Below are positions 1-7,288 of a stretch of DNA of 16,822 nt, piece after piece. Position 1 is the stretch's first letter. Every line of letters begins with the position of its first letter. The stretch is from the NCBI GenBank assembly GCA_035250505.1, contig DATFFC010000004.1, forward strand, positions 1 through 16,822, written 5' to 3'. The position numbers were made by a program, and so were the translations under genes. This DNA comes from DASSBQ01 sp035250505 (GTDB lineage Bacteria; Nitrospirota; Nitrospiria; Nitrospirales; Nitrospiraceae). Below the pieces are notes generated by a model, which saw nothing but the letters and a program-made list of their open reading frames with translations, was not told where the DNA came from and searched no databases.

Positions 1-192
1 CTCCACATTGTTCCACCACATGTACTCCTGGCCCTTCGAGAACAGCCACGTCGACTTGTCCGCCATCGAACAGGTCTGACAGGCCAAACACCGATTGATG
101 TTGAACACAAAGGCAAACTGCCACTTCGGATGCCGCTCCTCGTAGGGATAGAGCATCTTCCGGCCCAGTTGCCAGTTATAAACTTCAGGCAT
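1..192 (-). CDS. nxrB: Nitrite oxidoreductase beta subunit, N-terminal 64 residues (runs off the left edge)
   Basis: This is the electron-transfer subunit of nitrite oxidoreductase. It carries iron-sulfur clusters that pass electrons from the molybdenum subunit NxrA towards the membrane. The visible start reads MPEVYNWQLGRKMLYPYEER, typical of Nitrospira NxrB, and the ATG at 190-192 has an AGGAG ribosome site about 7 nt upstream. A ferredoxin-type cluster motif begins at C35, with C38 and C41. The position where the related NarH has its fourth cysteine is D45 here (CLACQTCSMAD). There is no signal peptide, so export would rely on co-translocation with Tat-bearing NxrA, as is usual for this enzyme class. 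The gene lies 191 bp downstream of nxrA on the same strand and is probably co-transcribed with it. Only the first cluster-binding segment is visible; the rest lies outside the window. Confidence 0.95.
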   Translation of the reverse strand, partial: MPEVYNWQLGRKMLYPYEERHPKWQFAFVFNINRCLACQTCSMADKSTWLFSKGQEYMWWNNVE

Positions 193-224
193 TGGTTCGC
201 TCCTTTCAGTCGCTAAGTGCTAAG

Positions 225-292
225 GTGCGCGACGCGACGAATAAGGAGCGTCACGTCTGCGCACGCCGGCGAGATGGTGAGCCGGCCGTGTG
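225..292. repeat. Two-hairpin intergenic repeat element, copy A
   Basis: This stretch aligns without gaps to 12854-12921; by my count 50 of 65 bases match over 228-292. It can form two hairpins. The first has the stem GACGC (231-235) with GCGTC (248-252) around a loop containing GAATAA. The second has CCGGC (266-270) with GCCGG (281-285), extended by CACG/CGTG with one bulged C. It sits between nxrA and nxrB on the 3' side of nxrA. I read it as a dispersed palindromic (REP-like) element, not a coding region. Confidence 0.65.
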
Positions 293-301
293 TTTTTCTG
301 T

Positions 302-379
302 GTGCTGAGTGCTGAGTCAGTGCCGAAGAGCCGAGCCCCAAGTTCCTCACTCAGGACTCAGCACTCGGCACTCAGCACT
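302..379. repeat. Imperfect inverted repeat of GTGCTGAGTGC units between nxrA and nxrB
   Basis: The left arm (302-326) contains GTGCTGAGTGCTGAGTCAG. The right arm (348-379) is its reverse complement with an extra block of about 8 nt, and within the right arm ACTCAGCACT is itself repeated. The arms could fold into a long imperfect hairpin immediately after the nxrA stop codon. It may act as a partial terminator or as an mRNA 3'-end stabiliser separating nxrA from nxrB. It may instead simply be a copy of a dispersed short repeat. The function is not shown by the sequence. Confidence 0.6.
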
Positions 380-383
380 GGAA

Positions 384-3300
384 TCAGACTTTGATCTTAA
401 TGTGTTCGCCTTTGAGCCACTTGAGCATGAACTCGTTCTCCTGACCCGGCGTAAACCCGGTCCGGACCGGCTCCCACGGCCCACGGGCCCCGATGCCGCC
501 GTCTTCCGCCTTCGTGATGCGGATCAGACACTCCTTCGGGACGGTATTCACGGCGTGGTGATCGATTTCGAATCCCCACTTGAACTTGAGTCCATTGGCA
601 TGTTTACCCGGCAAACTGTCGGTCTGGTGCATCGGCATCAACCAGCTCCGCGTAAACGACTGCTGGGCGCCGTACCGGAAGTTCGACTGATACCCGGTAT
701 CGACGGCAATCGCGCGGCCGTCCGGTCGCGTCTCGTGCCCCTTCACCGACTTCGCCGTCGACACGTACGGGGCGTGCTTCGCCATTGTCACGTGGTACGG
801 ATAGGACGGGTTGTATTTCGTTCGAATCATCAATCGGCTCACCTTGTAGAACGGATCCGACGGTCTCCAGCCGCGATACGGCCGGTCCACCGGGTTGCCG
901 TCGACATAGACGTAGTCGCCGTCGTTGATCCCGCGATCCTTCGCGGCCTGCGGATTGATGTGCAACTGGTGCTCGCCGACTCCCGGCGTCCGCTTGTCCA
1001 TCCGGTACGGATCACCGAAGTTCGACTCATAGATCTGCACCCAGTCGTTCACCGACCACTGGCTGTGCACCCGGTGCCGGGTCTTGGGGGTCACACAGTA
1101 GAACTGATAGCCCTTCTCCCACAGAGGATTCGAGTATTGCTTCACTTCGGACCACGGTAACTTGATGTTCCGCACCGTCTTATCGTCATGGTGCTGCGCC
1201 GTGATCGGGATCCCGTAGTCGTCTGGCCGGACATACGGGTTCGTGGTCAGAATCGCGTTCGGCAAGTAGGGCGTGGCCTCGGGACCTTCCCGATGTACGA
1301 TGAAGTTCTCGCCGTACTCGATCGCTTCCGGCTCGATCCGGTAGGTCTCCAGCCGGCCCGACCGTGTCCACTGCGGCTTGCTCTCGTTGACCTCTTCCCA
1401 GAGCGGATGCCGCGGATAGGTGCGCCCCATGACCATCCAGCCCTTTTCGGATTTCAGCATTACGTCCGCGCTGTAGCCGTAGAACGTGCTGGAGGTATCG
1501 AGCACGCGCTGCGCGTAGACGTCCACGCGATTTTGATAGACGAAATGGAAGGTGTCTTTCATCTTGGTCACACCGGTCACATCGGCCAACCGAGCCGCCA
1601 CGCCGGCGAACGTGTCGAGGTCGTTTCTCGTGTCGTACAGCGGCCGGATTCCGCCCTTCCAGAGCTGCACCCACGGGTTCGACACCGTGGCCGTCATCTC
1701 CGGATAGGTGAACTCCATCCAGCTGTTGCACGCAAACGCAATGTCCGCATGGTTCACGTCGGACGTCATCTCGATATCTTGCGTCACGATACATTCGATA
1801 TTCGGATCGACGTTCTTGACCATGTCGTAGTGGTGCTTCGAGTTATTCAAAATGTTCACGTTCACCACCCACCGCACCTTGCTCGGTGTCGGCATGTGGG
1901 TCTTGCCCGTGAACACCTTGCGGCCGTACTTCGGCGTGTTGACAATGAGCGCCGTGTCACCATGATTCCAGTACCCTGGCTCCTCGCCGTAATAGAACTT
2001 CCGGTACTTGATCTCTTTGCCGTGGATATTGGGATCCAGGTTCATGTTCCACGGATCTTCCGCCAGATGGACGCTGGCGCCGGATCCGGACCACGGGGTT
2101 GCATTCCAGATGCCGACTTTGTAGTTGCCGGACCAGGTATGGCAACCCGTGCCGAACTTGCCGATGTTGCCCGTCAAGATCAACACCAGCGCTGCGGCCC
2201 GCCCCATCTGGGTCATATGGAAGTAGTGGCACACGCCTTCGCCGTTATGGATCGCAGCCGGCCGAATGGTGCCCGAATCGCGAGCCCACCGGACGATCAA
2301 GTCTTTCGGCGATCGATTGATCTGGTGCACCGTGTCCAAGTCATAGTCCTGCAAGTGAATCAAATAGAGCTGATAAATCGGCATCACGTCCACTTCACGG
2401 CCGTTCAGGAGCTTCACCCGATAGGTGCCGGTCAGCGCCGGGTCGATGCCCATGTTGACGAAATGCAACCCGACCTGTTCGCGATGCAGCGGAACCGCCT
2501 GCTGTTTGGCCAAATCCCAGACCATCATGCCGCCCAGCGACGCGATTTGCTCCGGCTTGAGCGCTTGCACACGTCCTGAATAGCTCTTCGAGAAGTCGTT
2601 GAACTGATAATCCTTCACCACGTCGCGCGGATCCAGATACTGCAACGTGTCGGTTCGGACTAGAAGCGGCAGATCCGTAAACTGTTTGATGAAATCGATG
2701 TCCTGCATGTTCTCGTCGAGGATGATGCGGCTGGCGCCGAGGAACAGCGCGCTGTCCGTCTCCGGCCTCACCGGGATCCAGTAGTCCGCTCTCGACGCCG
2801 TCGGGTTATACTCCGGCGTGATGACGACGAGTCTGGCGCCCCGCTCCATGCATTCCAGCTTCCAGTGCGCTTCGGGCATCTTGTTTTCGACGAAGTTCTT
2901 GCCCCAACTCGTGTTGAGCTTGGAAAACCGCATGTCGTTCAGGTCAATGTCGCAATTCTGCGTGCCGTTCCACCAGGGTTGTGACGGGTCTTGGTCGCCG
3001 TGCCAGGTATAGTTGTTCCAGTAGCGACCGCCCTGAGCCTGCTGCGGAGAGACCTTGCGGATCCAGCTATCCAAGAGGGGAAGAATGCAGTTGTTGAATC
3101 TGGTGTTGCCGTGCTTGCCGAGGAGACCCAAGATCGGCATGCCGGCGCGATGCTTGAAGCACCGCACGCCGGCGCCCTTCATCATCTCGATCATCTCCGG
3201 GGCATAGCCCTGCTCGCGCAGGCGGCGAGCGCCCGCTTCGCCGCTGTATCTGGTTCCGATGACGACCAGCGCCTTGGCGAGATAGATAAACGCCGTATCC

Positions 3301-3821
3301 CAGGACACGCGAATCATATCGTCGAGAAACCGGCTGTCGAACTTGTATTTCTTCTTGATATCGGGCGTCAGTTCCGGTGATCCATCGTCCATCCATTGCT
3401 TCCAGGCCCTGCGCATCAACGGACCCTTCAAGCGATACGGCCCGTACACGCGCCGATGAAAGGTAAAGCCCTTCAAGCACATGCGCGGGTTGTGCGCGAA
3501 CGTGCCGCGGTTCCCGTACAGGTCTTCGTAGGTTTGGTGGTCATAGTTCTGCTCCACGCGCATGACCACGCCGTTGCGGACAAAGGCTCGGATCCGGCAG
3601 GCGTGCGTATCATTCGGCGAACAACACCACGTAAAGGACGAGTCATACCGGTACTGATCATGGTAGACCCGCTCCCAGGATCGGTCCGGATACTCGCCCA
3701 GCGGGTTGCCGACTTCGACGACCGGTTGCAACGCAGTCAGGGCCAAAGCCCGGTCCGCGATGGCCGCCGCCGCAATCGTGCCGGCCGAAGCCTTCATGAA
3801 TTGCCGACGAGACAAAAGCAT
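384..3821 (-). CDS. nxrA: Nitrite oxidoreductase alpha (catalytic, molybdopterin) subunit
   Basis: NxrA oxidises nitrite to nitrate at a molybdenum bis-MGD centre and is the energy-conserving enzyme of Nitrospira. The product is 1145 aa, about the usual length. The start at 3819-3821 (MLLSRRQFMKASAG) is chosen because AAGGAGGAGG lies just upstream and the SRRQFMK twin-arginine motif begins at residue 4; an open frame continues 86 codons further up but is not needed. The Tat signal places the enzyme outside the cytoplasm. Near the N-terminus C66, C67, C75 and C115 supply candidate ligands for the FS0 Fe-S cluster. By motif alignment with NarG D222, D296 (in NDMR) is the likely Mo ligand. Similarity to molybdopterin oxidoreductases continues to the C-terminal dinucleotide-binding part. 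It is the first gene of nxrAB. A sigma-54 promoter candidate at 3914-3929 suggests regulated expression. Confidence 0.97.
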   Translation of the reverse strand: MLLSRRQFMKASAGTIAAAAIADRALALTALQPVVEVGNPLGEYPDRSWERVYHDQYRYDSSFTWCCSPNDTHACRIRAFVRNGVVMRVEQNYDHQTYEDLYGNRGTFAHNPRMCLKGFTFHRRVYGPYRLKGPLMRRAWKQWMDDGSPELTPDIKKKYKFDSRFLDDMIRVSWDTAFIYLAKALVVIGTRYSGEAGARRLREQGYAPEMIEMMKGAGVRCFKHRAGMPILGLLGKHGNTRFNNCILPLLDSWIRKVSPQQAQGGRYWNNYTWHGDQDPSQPWWNGTQNCDIDLNDMRFSKLNTSWGKNFVENKMPEAHWKLECMERGARLVVITPEYNPTASRADYWIPVRPETDSALFLGASRIILDENMQDIDFIKQFTDLPLLVRTDTLQYLDPRDVVKDYQFNDFSKSYSGRVQALKPEQIASLGGMMVWDLAKQQAVPLHREQVGLHFVNMGIDPALTGTYRVKLLNGREVDVMPIYQLYLIHLQDYDLDTVHQINRSPKDLIVRWARDSGTIRPAAIHNGEGVCHYFHMTQMGRAAALVLILTGNIGKFGTGCHTWSGNYKVGIWNATPWSGSGASVHLAEDPWNMNLDPNIHGKEIKYRKFYYGEEPGYWNHGDTALIVNTPKYGRKVFTGKTHMPTPSKVRWVVNVNILNNSKHHYDMVKNVDPNIECIVTQDIEMTSDVNHADIAFACNSWMEFTYPEMTATVSNPWVQLWKGGIRPLYDTRNDLDTFAGVAARLADVTGVTKMKDTFHFVYQNRVDVYAQRVLDTSSTFYGYSADVMLKSEKGWMVMGRTYPRHPLWEEVNESKPQWTRSGRLETYRIEPEAIEYGENFIVHREGPEATPYLPNAILTTNPYVRPDDYGIPITAQHHDDKTVRNIKLPWSEVKQYSNPLWEKGYQFYCVTPKTRHRVHSQWSVNDWVQIYESNFGDPYRMDKRTPGVGEHQLHINPQAAKDRGINDGDYVYVDGNPVDRPYRGWRPSDPFYKVSRLMIRTKYNPSYPYHVTMAKHAPYVSTAKSVKGHETRPDGRAIAVDTGYQSNFRYGAQQSFTRSWLMPMHQTDSLPGKHANGLKFKWGFEIDHHAVNTVPKECLIRITKAEDGGIGARGPWEPVRTGFTPGQENEFMLKWLKGEHIKIKV

Positions 3822-3913
3822 AGCGTCCCTCCTCCTTACGATGAACGGAATAGGTTGGATGAAATGAGAACCTCCTTGGCCATATTCGTCTGATGATGGC
3901 CCGCGCCAAGCTA

Positions 3914-3929
3914 AGCAACCGGCGTACCC
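3914..3929 (-). promoter_or_regulatory. Sigma-54 (RpoN) promoter candidate for nxrA
   Basis: Read on the minus strand the site is GGGTACGCCGGTTGCT. Compared with the sigma-54 consensus TGGCACG-N4-TTGC(A/T), it has the invariant GG and GC exactly 10 nt apart and matches 10 of the 12 defined positions. A start of transcription near 3903 would give a leader of about 82 nt before the nxrA ATG. Sigma-54 promoters need an AAA+ enhancer-binding activator, and dyad symmetries lie at a suitable distance upstream. No RpoN or activator gene is in the window. Confidence 0.55.
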
Positions 3930-4024
3930 GGCGCTGCTCGACAGGCGCGGATCGGTGTCGCGACGCAACTGCGCACCTGTGCAGCGACTTGATAAAATTT
4001 GAGCGTCATGTGCGGAACGGCACG

Positions 4025-4080
4025 AATTACGTAATTGGCGAAGGGTCGCGGGAAAACCGCGAATACCGTGAGATCTCACG
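4025..4080. promoter_or_regulatory. Cluster of three dyads upstream of nxrA, possible enhancer/activator sites
   Basis: Three symmetric elements lie within 56 bp: the perfect 12-bp palindrome AATTACGTAATT (4025-4036), the inverted repeat TCGCGG-gaaaa-CCGCGA (4046-4062), and the perfect 14-bp palindrome CGTGAGATCTCACG (4067-4080). Measured from the predicted sigma-54 start they fall at about -122 to -177. The two outer palindromes are centred 43 bp apart, about four helical turns. This arrangement fits dimer-binding activator sites. The three sequences differ from one another, so more than one protein may be involved. Confidence 0.45.
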
Positions 4081-4197
4081 ACCGGCGTCGCGGCAGTATT
4101 GCTGCGAGGGAATCGGATGGCATCGAAAACAGATGAAGAACTCAGGAAGACATCATGAAGGAATGATGAACACCCGCGCTCGCATCAACGACACACG

Positions 4198-5475
4198 TCA
4201 GGGACAAGCGGATGCTTCGATGCTCTCGGCGGCGGCACGACCGGCGAGATAACCCGTCGCCCACGCCCACTGAAAATTGAACCCGCCGATCCGGCCGTCA
4301 CAGTCGAGAATTTCTCCGACGAGATAGAGGCCCGGCACGAGCTTGGATTCCATCGTCCTGAAATTGATTTCCTCCAGCGGGACACCGCCGGCCGTCACTT
4401 CGGCGTGATTCCAGCCACGATCGTCCACCACGGGAAATTGGAACCGTGTGAGCGTCATGAGTAAGCGTTCCCGATCCGTCCGCCTAAGCAATCCCGCCGG
4501 CCGTTGCGCATCGCATTGCGCATGGCGGCACAGGGCCGCGGCCAACCGTTCCGGCATCACCTGCGCGACCGTCTTCAAGAGCGAGCGCCGGGAGTCGCGG
4601 GCGGCTTCCTCCAAGAGCCATGTGCGGGCTTGTTCTTGCGTCCGACCCGGCAAAAAATTCGCACGGAGCATGGCTCTCTCGCCCTGTGTCCGCGGGAGAG
4701 TCCAGAATCGGCTCGCATCCATCACCACGGGACCGCTGATGCCGACATGTGTCCAGAGCAGACTGCCGGTCCGCCGGTCGATGGTCTTGCCCCGCAACTG
4801 GGAGGAGAGTTCCACCTCAAGGGATAGACCGGAGAAGTCTTGATGGAACATGGATTGTTCCAGTACCAGCGGAACAAGCGCCGGAGCCGTCATCGTGACC
4901 CGATGACCAAAACGACGAGCCAGCTCATAGCCGAAGCCGTCGCTTCCGGTTCGCGGCAGAGACCGTCCGCCCGTGGCAAGAATCACGCGCTTTGCGAGCA
5001 GTACCCCCTGATCATAGTGAACCCGAAATGGAGACTGACAGGCTTCTCGCTCCCCGTTCACTTCTTCCCGAAGGATGCCCGTGACCCGATGGCCCGGAGA
5101 TAGCACCACCCCCAAGTCCCGGCATCGGCCGGTCAGGGCGTCCAAGACCGTTCGTGCCTTATCGGTGACCGGAAAAAGCTTGCCGGTCGGCTCGCGTTTC
5201 AGCTCCACGCCCATCGAGGCAAACCATCGGCGAGCGGATTCCGTCCCAAAAGCCGCGAGCACATTACGAATGATGTGGCGGTTCCCATGGAAATCCTCCG
5301 GCGTGACGATCTCGTGTGTGACATTGCAGCGCCCGCCTCCCGACACGAGGATCTTGGCGCCGATCGTTGTTGCCCCATCCAACAGATGGACGGTTATGCC
5401 CTTGCGCTGCTCTGCTGCAAAGATGGCGGCGGCAAGCCCGGCGGCACCCGCTCCAACTATGAGGATATCCGCCAT
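4198..5475 (-). CDS. NAD(P)/FAD-dependent oxidoreductase of the HI0933/YhiN/BaiN family
   Basis: This is a predicted soluble flavoprotein of 425 aa, the normal size for the HI0933-like family. The N-terminus is a Rossmann FAD-binding fold with the dinucleotide motif GAGAAG (residues 8-13). It is followed by the family signature VSGGGRCNVTH near residues 45-55. A second conserved stretch, GEILDCDGRIGGFNFQWAWA, lies near the C-terminus and closes the FAD site. The physiological substrate of most members is unknown; the Clostridium member BaiN acts on bile acids, which is not a sensible role here, so I use no gene symbol. The ATG at 5473-5475 has no strong ribosome site. The gene lies upstream of nxrA on the same strand but 376 bp away, and diverges from dabB with a 106-bp shared spacer. 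A functional link to either neighbour is not evident. Confidence 0.88.
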   Translation of the reverse strand: MADILIVGAGAAGLAAAIFAAEQRKGITVHLLDGATTIGAKILVSGGGRCNVTHEIVTPEDFHGNRHIIRNVLAAFGTESARRWFASMGVELKREPTGKLFPVTDKARTVLDALTGRCRDLGVVLSPGHRVTGILREEVNGEREACQSPFRVHYDQGVLLAKRVILATGGRSLPRTGSDGFGYELARRFGHRVTMTAPALVPLVLEQSMFHQDFSGLSLEVELSSQLRGKTIDRRTGSLLWTHVGISGPVVMDASRFWTLPRTQGERAMLRANFLPGRTQEQARTWLLEEAARDSRRSLLKTVAQVMPERLAAALCRHAQCDAQRPAGLLRRTDRERLLMTLTRFQFPVVDDRGWNHAEVTAGGVPLEEINFRTMESKLVPGLYLVGEILDCDGRIGGFNFQWAWATGYLAGRAAAESIEASACP

Positions 5476-5524
5476 GTCAGAAGAGGTTGTAGCGATCTAG
5501 ACGTCTGTTGGATTATGATTCCGC

Positions 5525-5565
5525 AGCGGGGCATTATGAGGCCAACCCAGGATTCCGGCCCCGCT
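5525..5565 (+). promoter_or_regulatory. Inverted repeat in the dabB leader
   Basis: AGCGGGGC (5525-5532) is perfectly complementary to GCCCCGCT (5558-5565) across a 25-nt loop, ending 16 nt before the dabB ATG. The spacer lacks a good ribosome site for dabB, so a stem here could affect translation or act as an operator for the divergent pair. A weak sigma-70-like pair (TTGGAT at 5508, CATTAT at 5532, 18 nt apart) overlaps it. Confidence 0.35.
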
Positions 5566-5581
5566 ACGGACGCCACTGTTG

Positions 5582-7288
5582 ATGCACGCAATCTTCATCA
5601 CCGTCGCAATCGGTTCACCGCTTCTTGCCGCTGCGTTCATTGCGCTCTCCGGCTCTTCCCTCGGCGAGCGAATCGCCAAGGCCGGTATCTGGGCCATGGC
5701 ATGCTCGGCAGCGGCGGCCGTCGGCGCGCTCTACCAAGTGGTGCACGAAGAGCCGGCGCTTCTCACACTTTCCGCCGTTCCCGCCCCCTTTACTCCCGTC
5801 ATTCTCGTAGATCGGCTCGCAGCGGTGATGATGGTGTTGATCACCGGTGTCAGCCTCGTGATTCAGGTCTATTCGGAGCGCTACATGCAAGGCGATGCGG
5901 GCTACGTGAAATTCTTTGGCCTCTTGAGCCTGCTTACCTTCGTCCTTCTCAGTTTAGTAACCAGCGGCAATCTGTTCTGGCTGTTCGTCTATTGGCACGC
6001 CGTCACGTGGCTTTTGAAAGCACTTCTGTCCTTCAATCCGGCGAGCCTCCCGGCTCGGCACGCGGCACGCAGTGTTCTGCGGGTACAAGGATTCGGAGAC
6101 GCGGCTCTCCTTATTGCGATCGTGCTGATCTATGTCACGTTCGGTACGCTTGACCTCAGCCAATTGTTCCACATGCTGAACGACATGCCCGTTCGGCCGT
6201 CATGGGGTCGCGACACATGGTGGGAAATGGACGCCATCACCGGCACGGCGTTGGTGCTTGTCGTCACCGTGATGACGAAATCCGCCCAGTTCCCGTTCCA
6301 CGTGTGGCTGCCCGGAACGATCGAAGCGCCCACGCCCGTATCCGCCATGCTGCATGCAGGCATAGTCAACGCCGGCGGGTTTCTCGTGAATCGGGTGGCG
6401 CCGCTCTACGGCCTGGCTCCCACGGCCTTGTACGTCTTGTTCGTGGTCGGAGCACTGACCGCCTTGATCGGCGCCTCCACGATGCTGACCCAACCGAGCA
6501 TCAAGCGAACGCTCGTGTACTCTACCATGGGACAGATGGGCTACATGGTGATGGAATGCGGGCTGGGTGCCTTTGCGCTGGCGATCTTTCATCTCTGCGC
6601 GCATGGGCTGTTCAAGGCCACGTTGTTTCTGAACTCGGGTGCCGGCATCCACAAGGCGCGGGAGGAATTGAGGCTCCCGCCTCAGCATGCCGTTCGGGAT
6701 GCGACGGGGTTTGCCTTCATGCCGTGGATCACCGGCCTGGTCATCACCCTGGTTCTGCCGCTTCTCATTGTATTGATGGCCCATGGAGTCGTGAATATTC
6801 CTCTTTTCGAAGCACAGGGCACTGTGATCTTCCTGTTCTTCGCATGGGTCACGTCGTCGCAAGCCATTTTCAGCCTGTACCGGCTCAATGCCGTGGCATC
6901 GTGGGAAGTCTCGGCGACGATGCTGGGGGCTTTGGCCTTCATCGGTCTGACCTACTTATGGGCCGGCGAATCATTCACCCATTTCTTGTATCCGGCGTCG
7001 GGGGCGGCCGCCGCGTATTTCAAGGCGGCCGCGTGGAGTCAGGGATTGTTCGATACGTTTGTCGCCTGTTCAGCAGTGCTCGTGGTCGGCGTGTGGGTGG
7101 TTCTTTATGGGAAGGCGCACGGCGTGCGCCTTCTTCTCCCCACCTGGCTCGAGCGATTCCATACCCGGCTCTATGTCGCATTCCTGAATGCCCTGTACAT
7201 AGAGGACATCATCCGGATCGCTCGCCCGGAACGCTCAACAGTTCGTCGCTATCGTGAGAACCCGATGCGTGAACGGATATCGCCATGA
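5582..7288 (+). CDS. dabB: DabB-type proton-conducting membrane subunit (NuoL/MrpA-like) of an inorganic carbon pump
   Basis: This 568-aa polytopic membrane protein is of the complex I/Mrp antiporter subunit family. The block KSAQFPFHVWLPGTIEAPTP begins at K233, the position of the conserved channel lysine (K229 in E. coli NuoL), and is followed by VSAMLHAGIVNAGGFLVNR. The frame starts with TTG then ATG (5579 and 5582); I use the ATG, and neither has a clear ribosome site. In DAB systems this subunit is thought to carry cations or protons across the inner membrane to drive CO2 hydration by DabA. No other complex I subunits are nearby, and the next gene is dabA (ATGA overlap, translationally coupled), which identifies it as DabB and not NuoL. 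Where NuoL has the conserved TM5 glutamate (E144), this protein reads YWHAVTW with H139. Confidence 0.9.
   Translation: MHAIFITVAIGSPLLAAAFIALSGSSLGERIAKAGIWAMACSAAAAVGALYQVVHEEPALLTLSAVPAPFTPVILVDRLAAVMMVLITGVSLVIQVYSERYMQGDAGYVKFFGLLSLLTFVLLSLVTSGNLFWLFVYWHAVTWLLKALLSFNPASLPARHAARSVLRVQGFGDAALLIAIVLIYVTFGTLDLSQLFHMLNDMPVRPSWGRDTWWEMDAITGTALVLVVTVMTKSAQFPFHVWLPGTIEAPTPVSAMLHAGIVNAGGFLVNRVAPLYGLAPTALYVLFVVGALTALIGASTMLTQPSIKRTLVYSTMGQMGYMVMECGLGAFALAIFHLCAHGLFKATLFLNSGAGIHKAREELRLPPQHAVRDATGFAFMPWITGLVITLVLPLLIVLMAHGVVNIPLFEAQGTVIFLFFAWVTSSQAIFSLYRLNAVASWEVSATMLGALAFIGLTYLWAGESFTHFLYPASGAAAAYFKAAAWSQGLFDTFVACSAVLVVGVWVVLYGKAHGVRLLLPTWLERFHTRLYVAFLNALYIEDIIRIARPERSTVRRYRENPMRERISP

Larger units (their letters stand above)
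3822..4197. other. 376-bp intergenic region upstream of nxrA
   Basis: There is no convincing gene here. From the nxrA side it holds a strong ribosome site (about 3826-3838), a predicted leader of about 80 nt, a sigma-54 promoter candidate (3914-3929), an AT-rich patch around 3990-4003, and three dyad symmetries between 4025 and 4080. The remainder up to 4197, next to the stop of the flavoprotein gene, shows no clear terminator. Open frames crossing this stretch are extensions or shadows with no recognisable protein features. Confidence 0.8.

Noticed and set aside
1188..2579. 463-codon plus-strand open frame antisense to nxrA
   Set aside because: It lies wholly within nxrA, is rich in Arg, His, Val and Pro as expected of an antisense shadow of GC-rich coding DNA, and shows no recognisable domain.
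3965..3977. Second sigma-54-like pair upstream of nxrA
   Set aside because: GG and TTGC are present on the minus strand but are separated by 9 nt and not the required 10, and the better site at 3914-3929 is closer to the gene.
3822..4079. 86-codon in-frame extension upstream of the nxrA ATG at 3821
   Set aside because: It would precede the Tat signal, contains the predicted promoter and has no ribosome site at its start, whereas AAGGAGGAGG lies directly before the ATG at 3821.
5528..5542. Sigma-54-like GG-N10-GC pair before dabB
   Set aside because: The spacing fits, but the -12 half reads AGGC and not TTGC and the -24 flank does not match, so it is probably chance in GC-rich DNA.
6202..7257. 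351-codon plus-strand frame inside dabB
   Set aside because: It overlaps the well-supported NuoL-like membrane protein in another frame, and its product is rich in Arg, Gly, Ser and His with no hydrophobic segments or family match.
5582..7288. Assignment of this gene as complex I subunit nuoL
   Set aside because: No other nuo genes are adjacent, the key TM5 glutamate is replaced and the following gene is dabA with a coupled start, so DabB is the better call.
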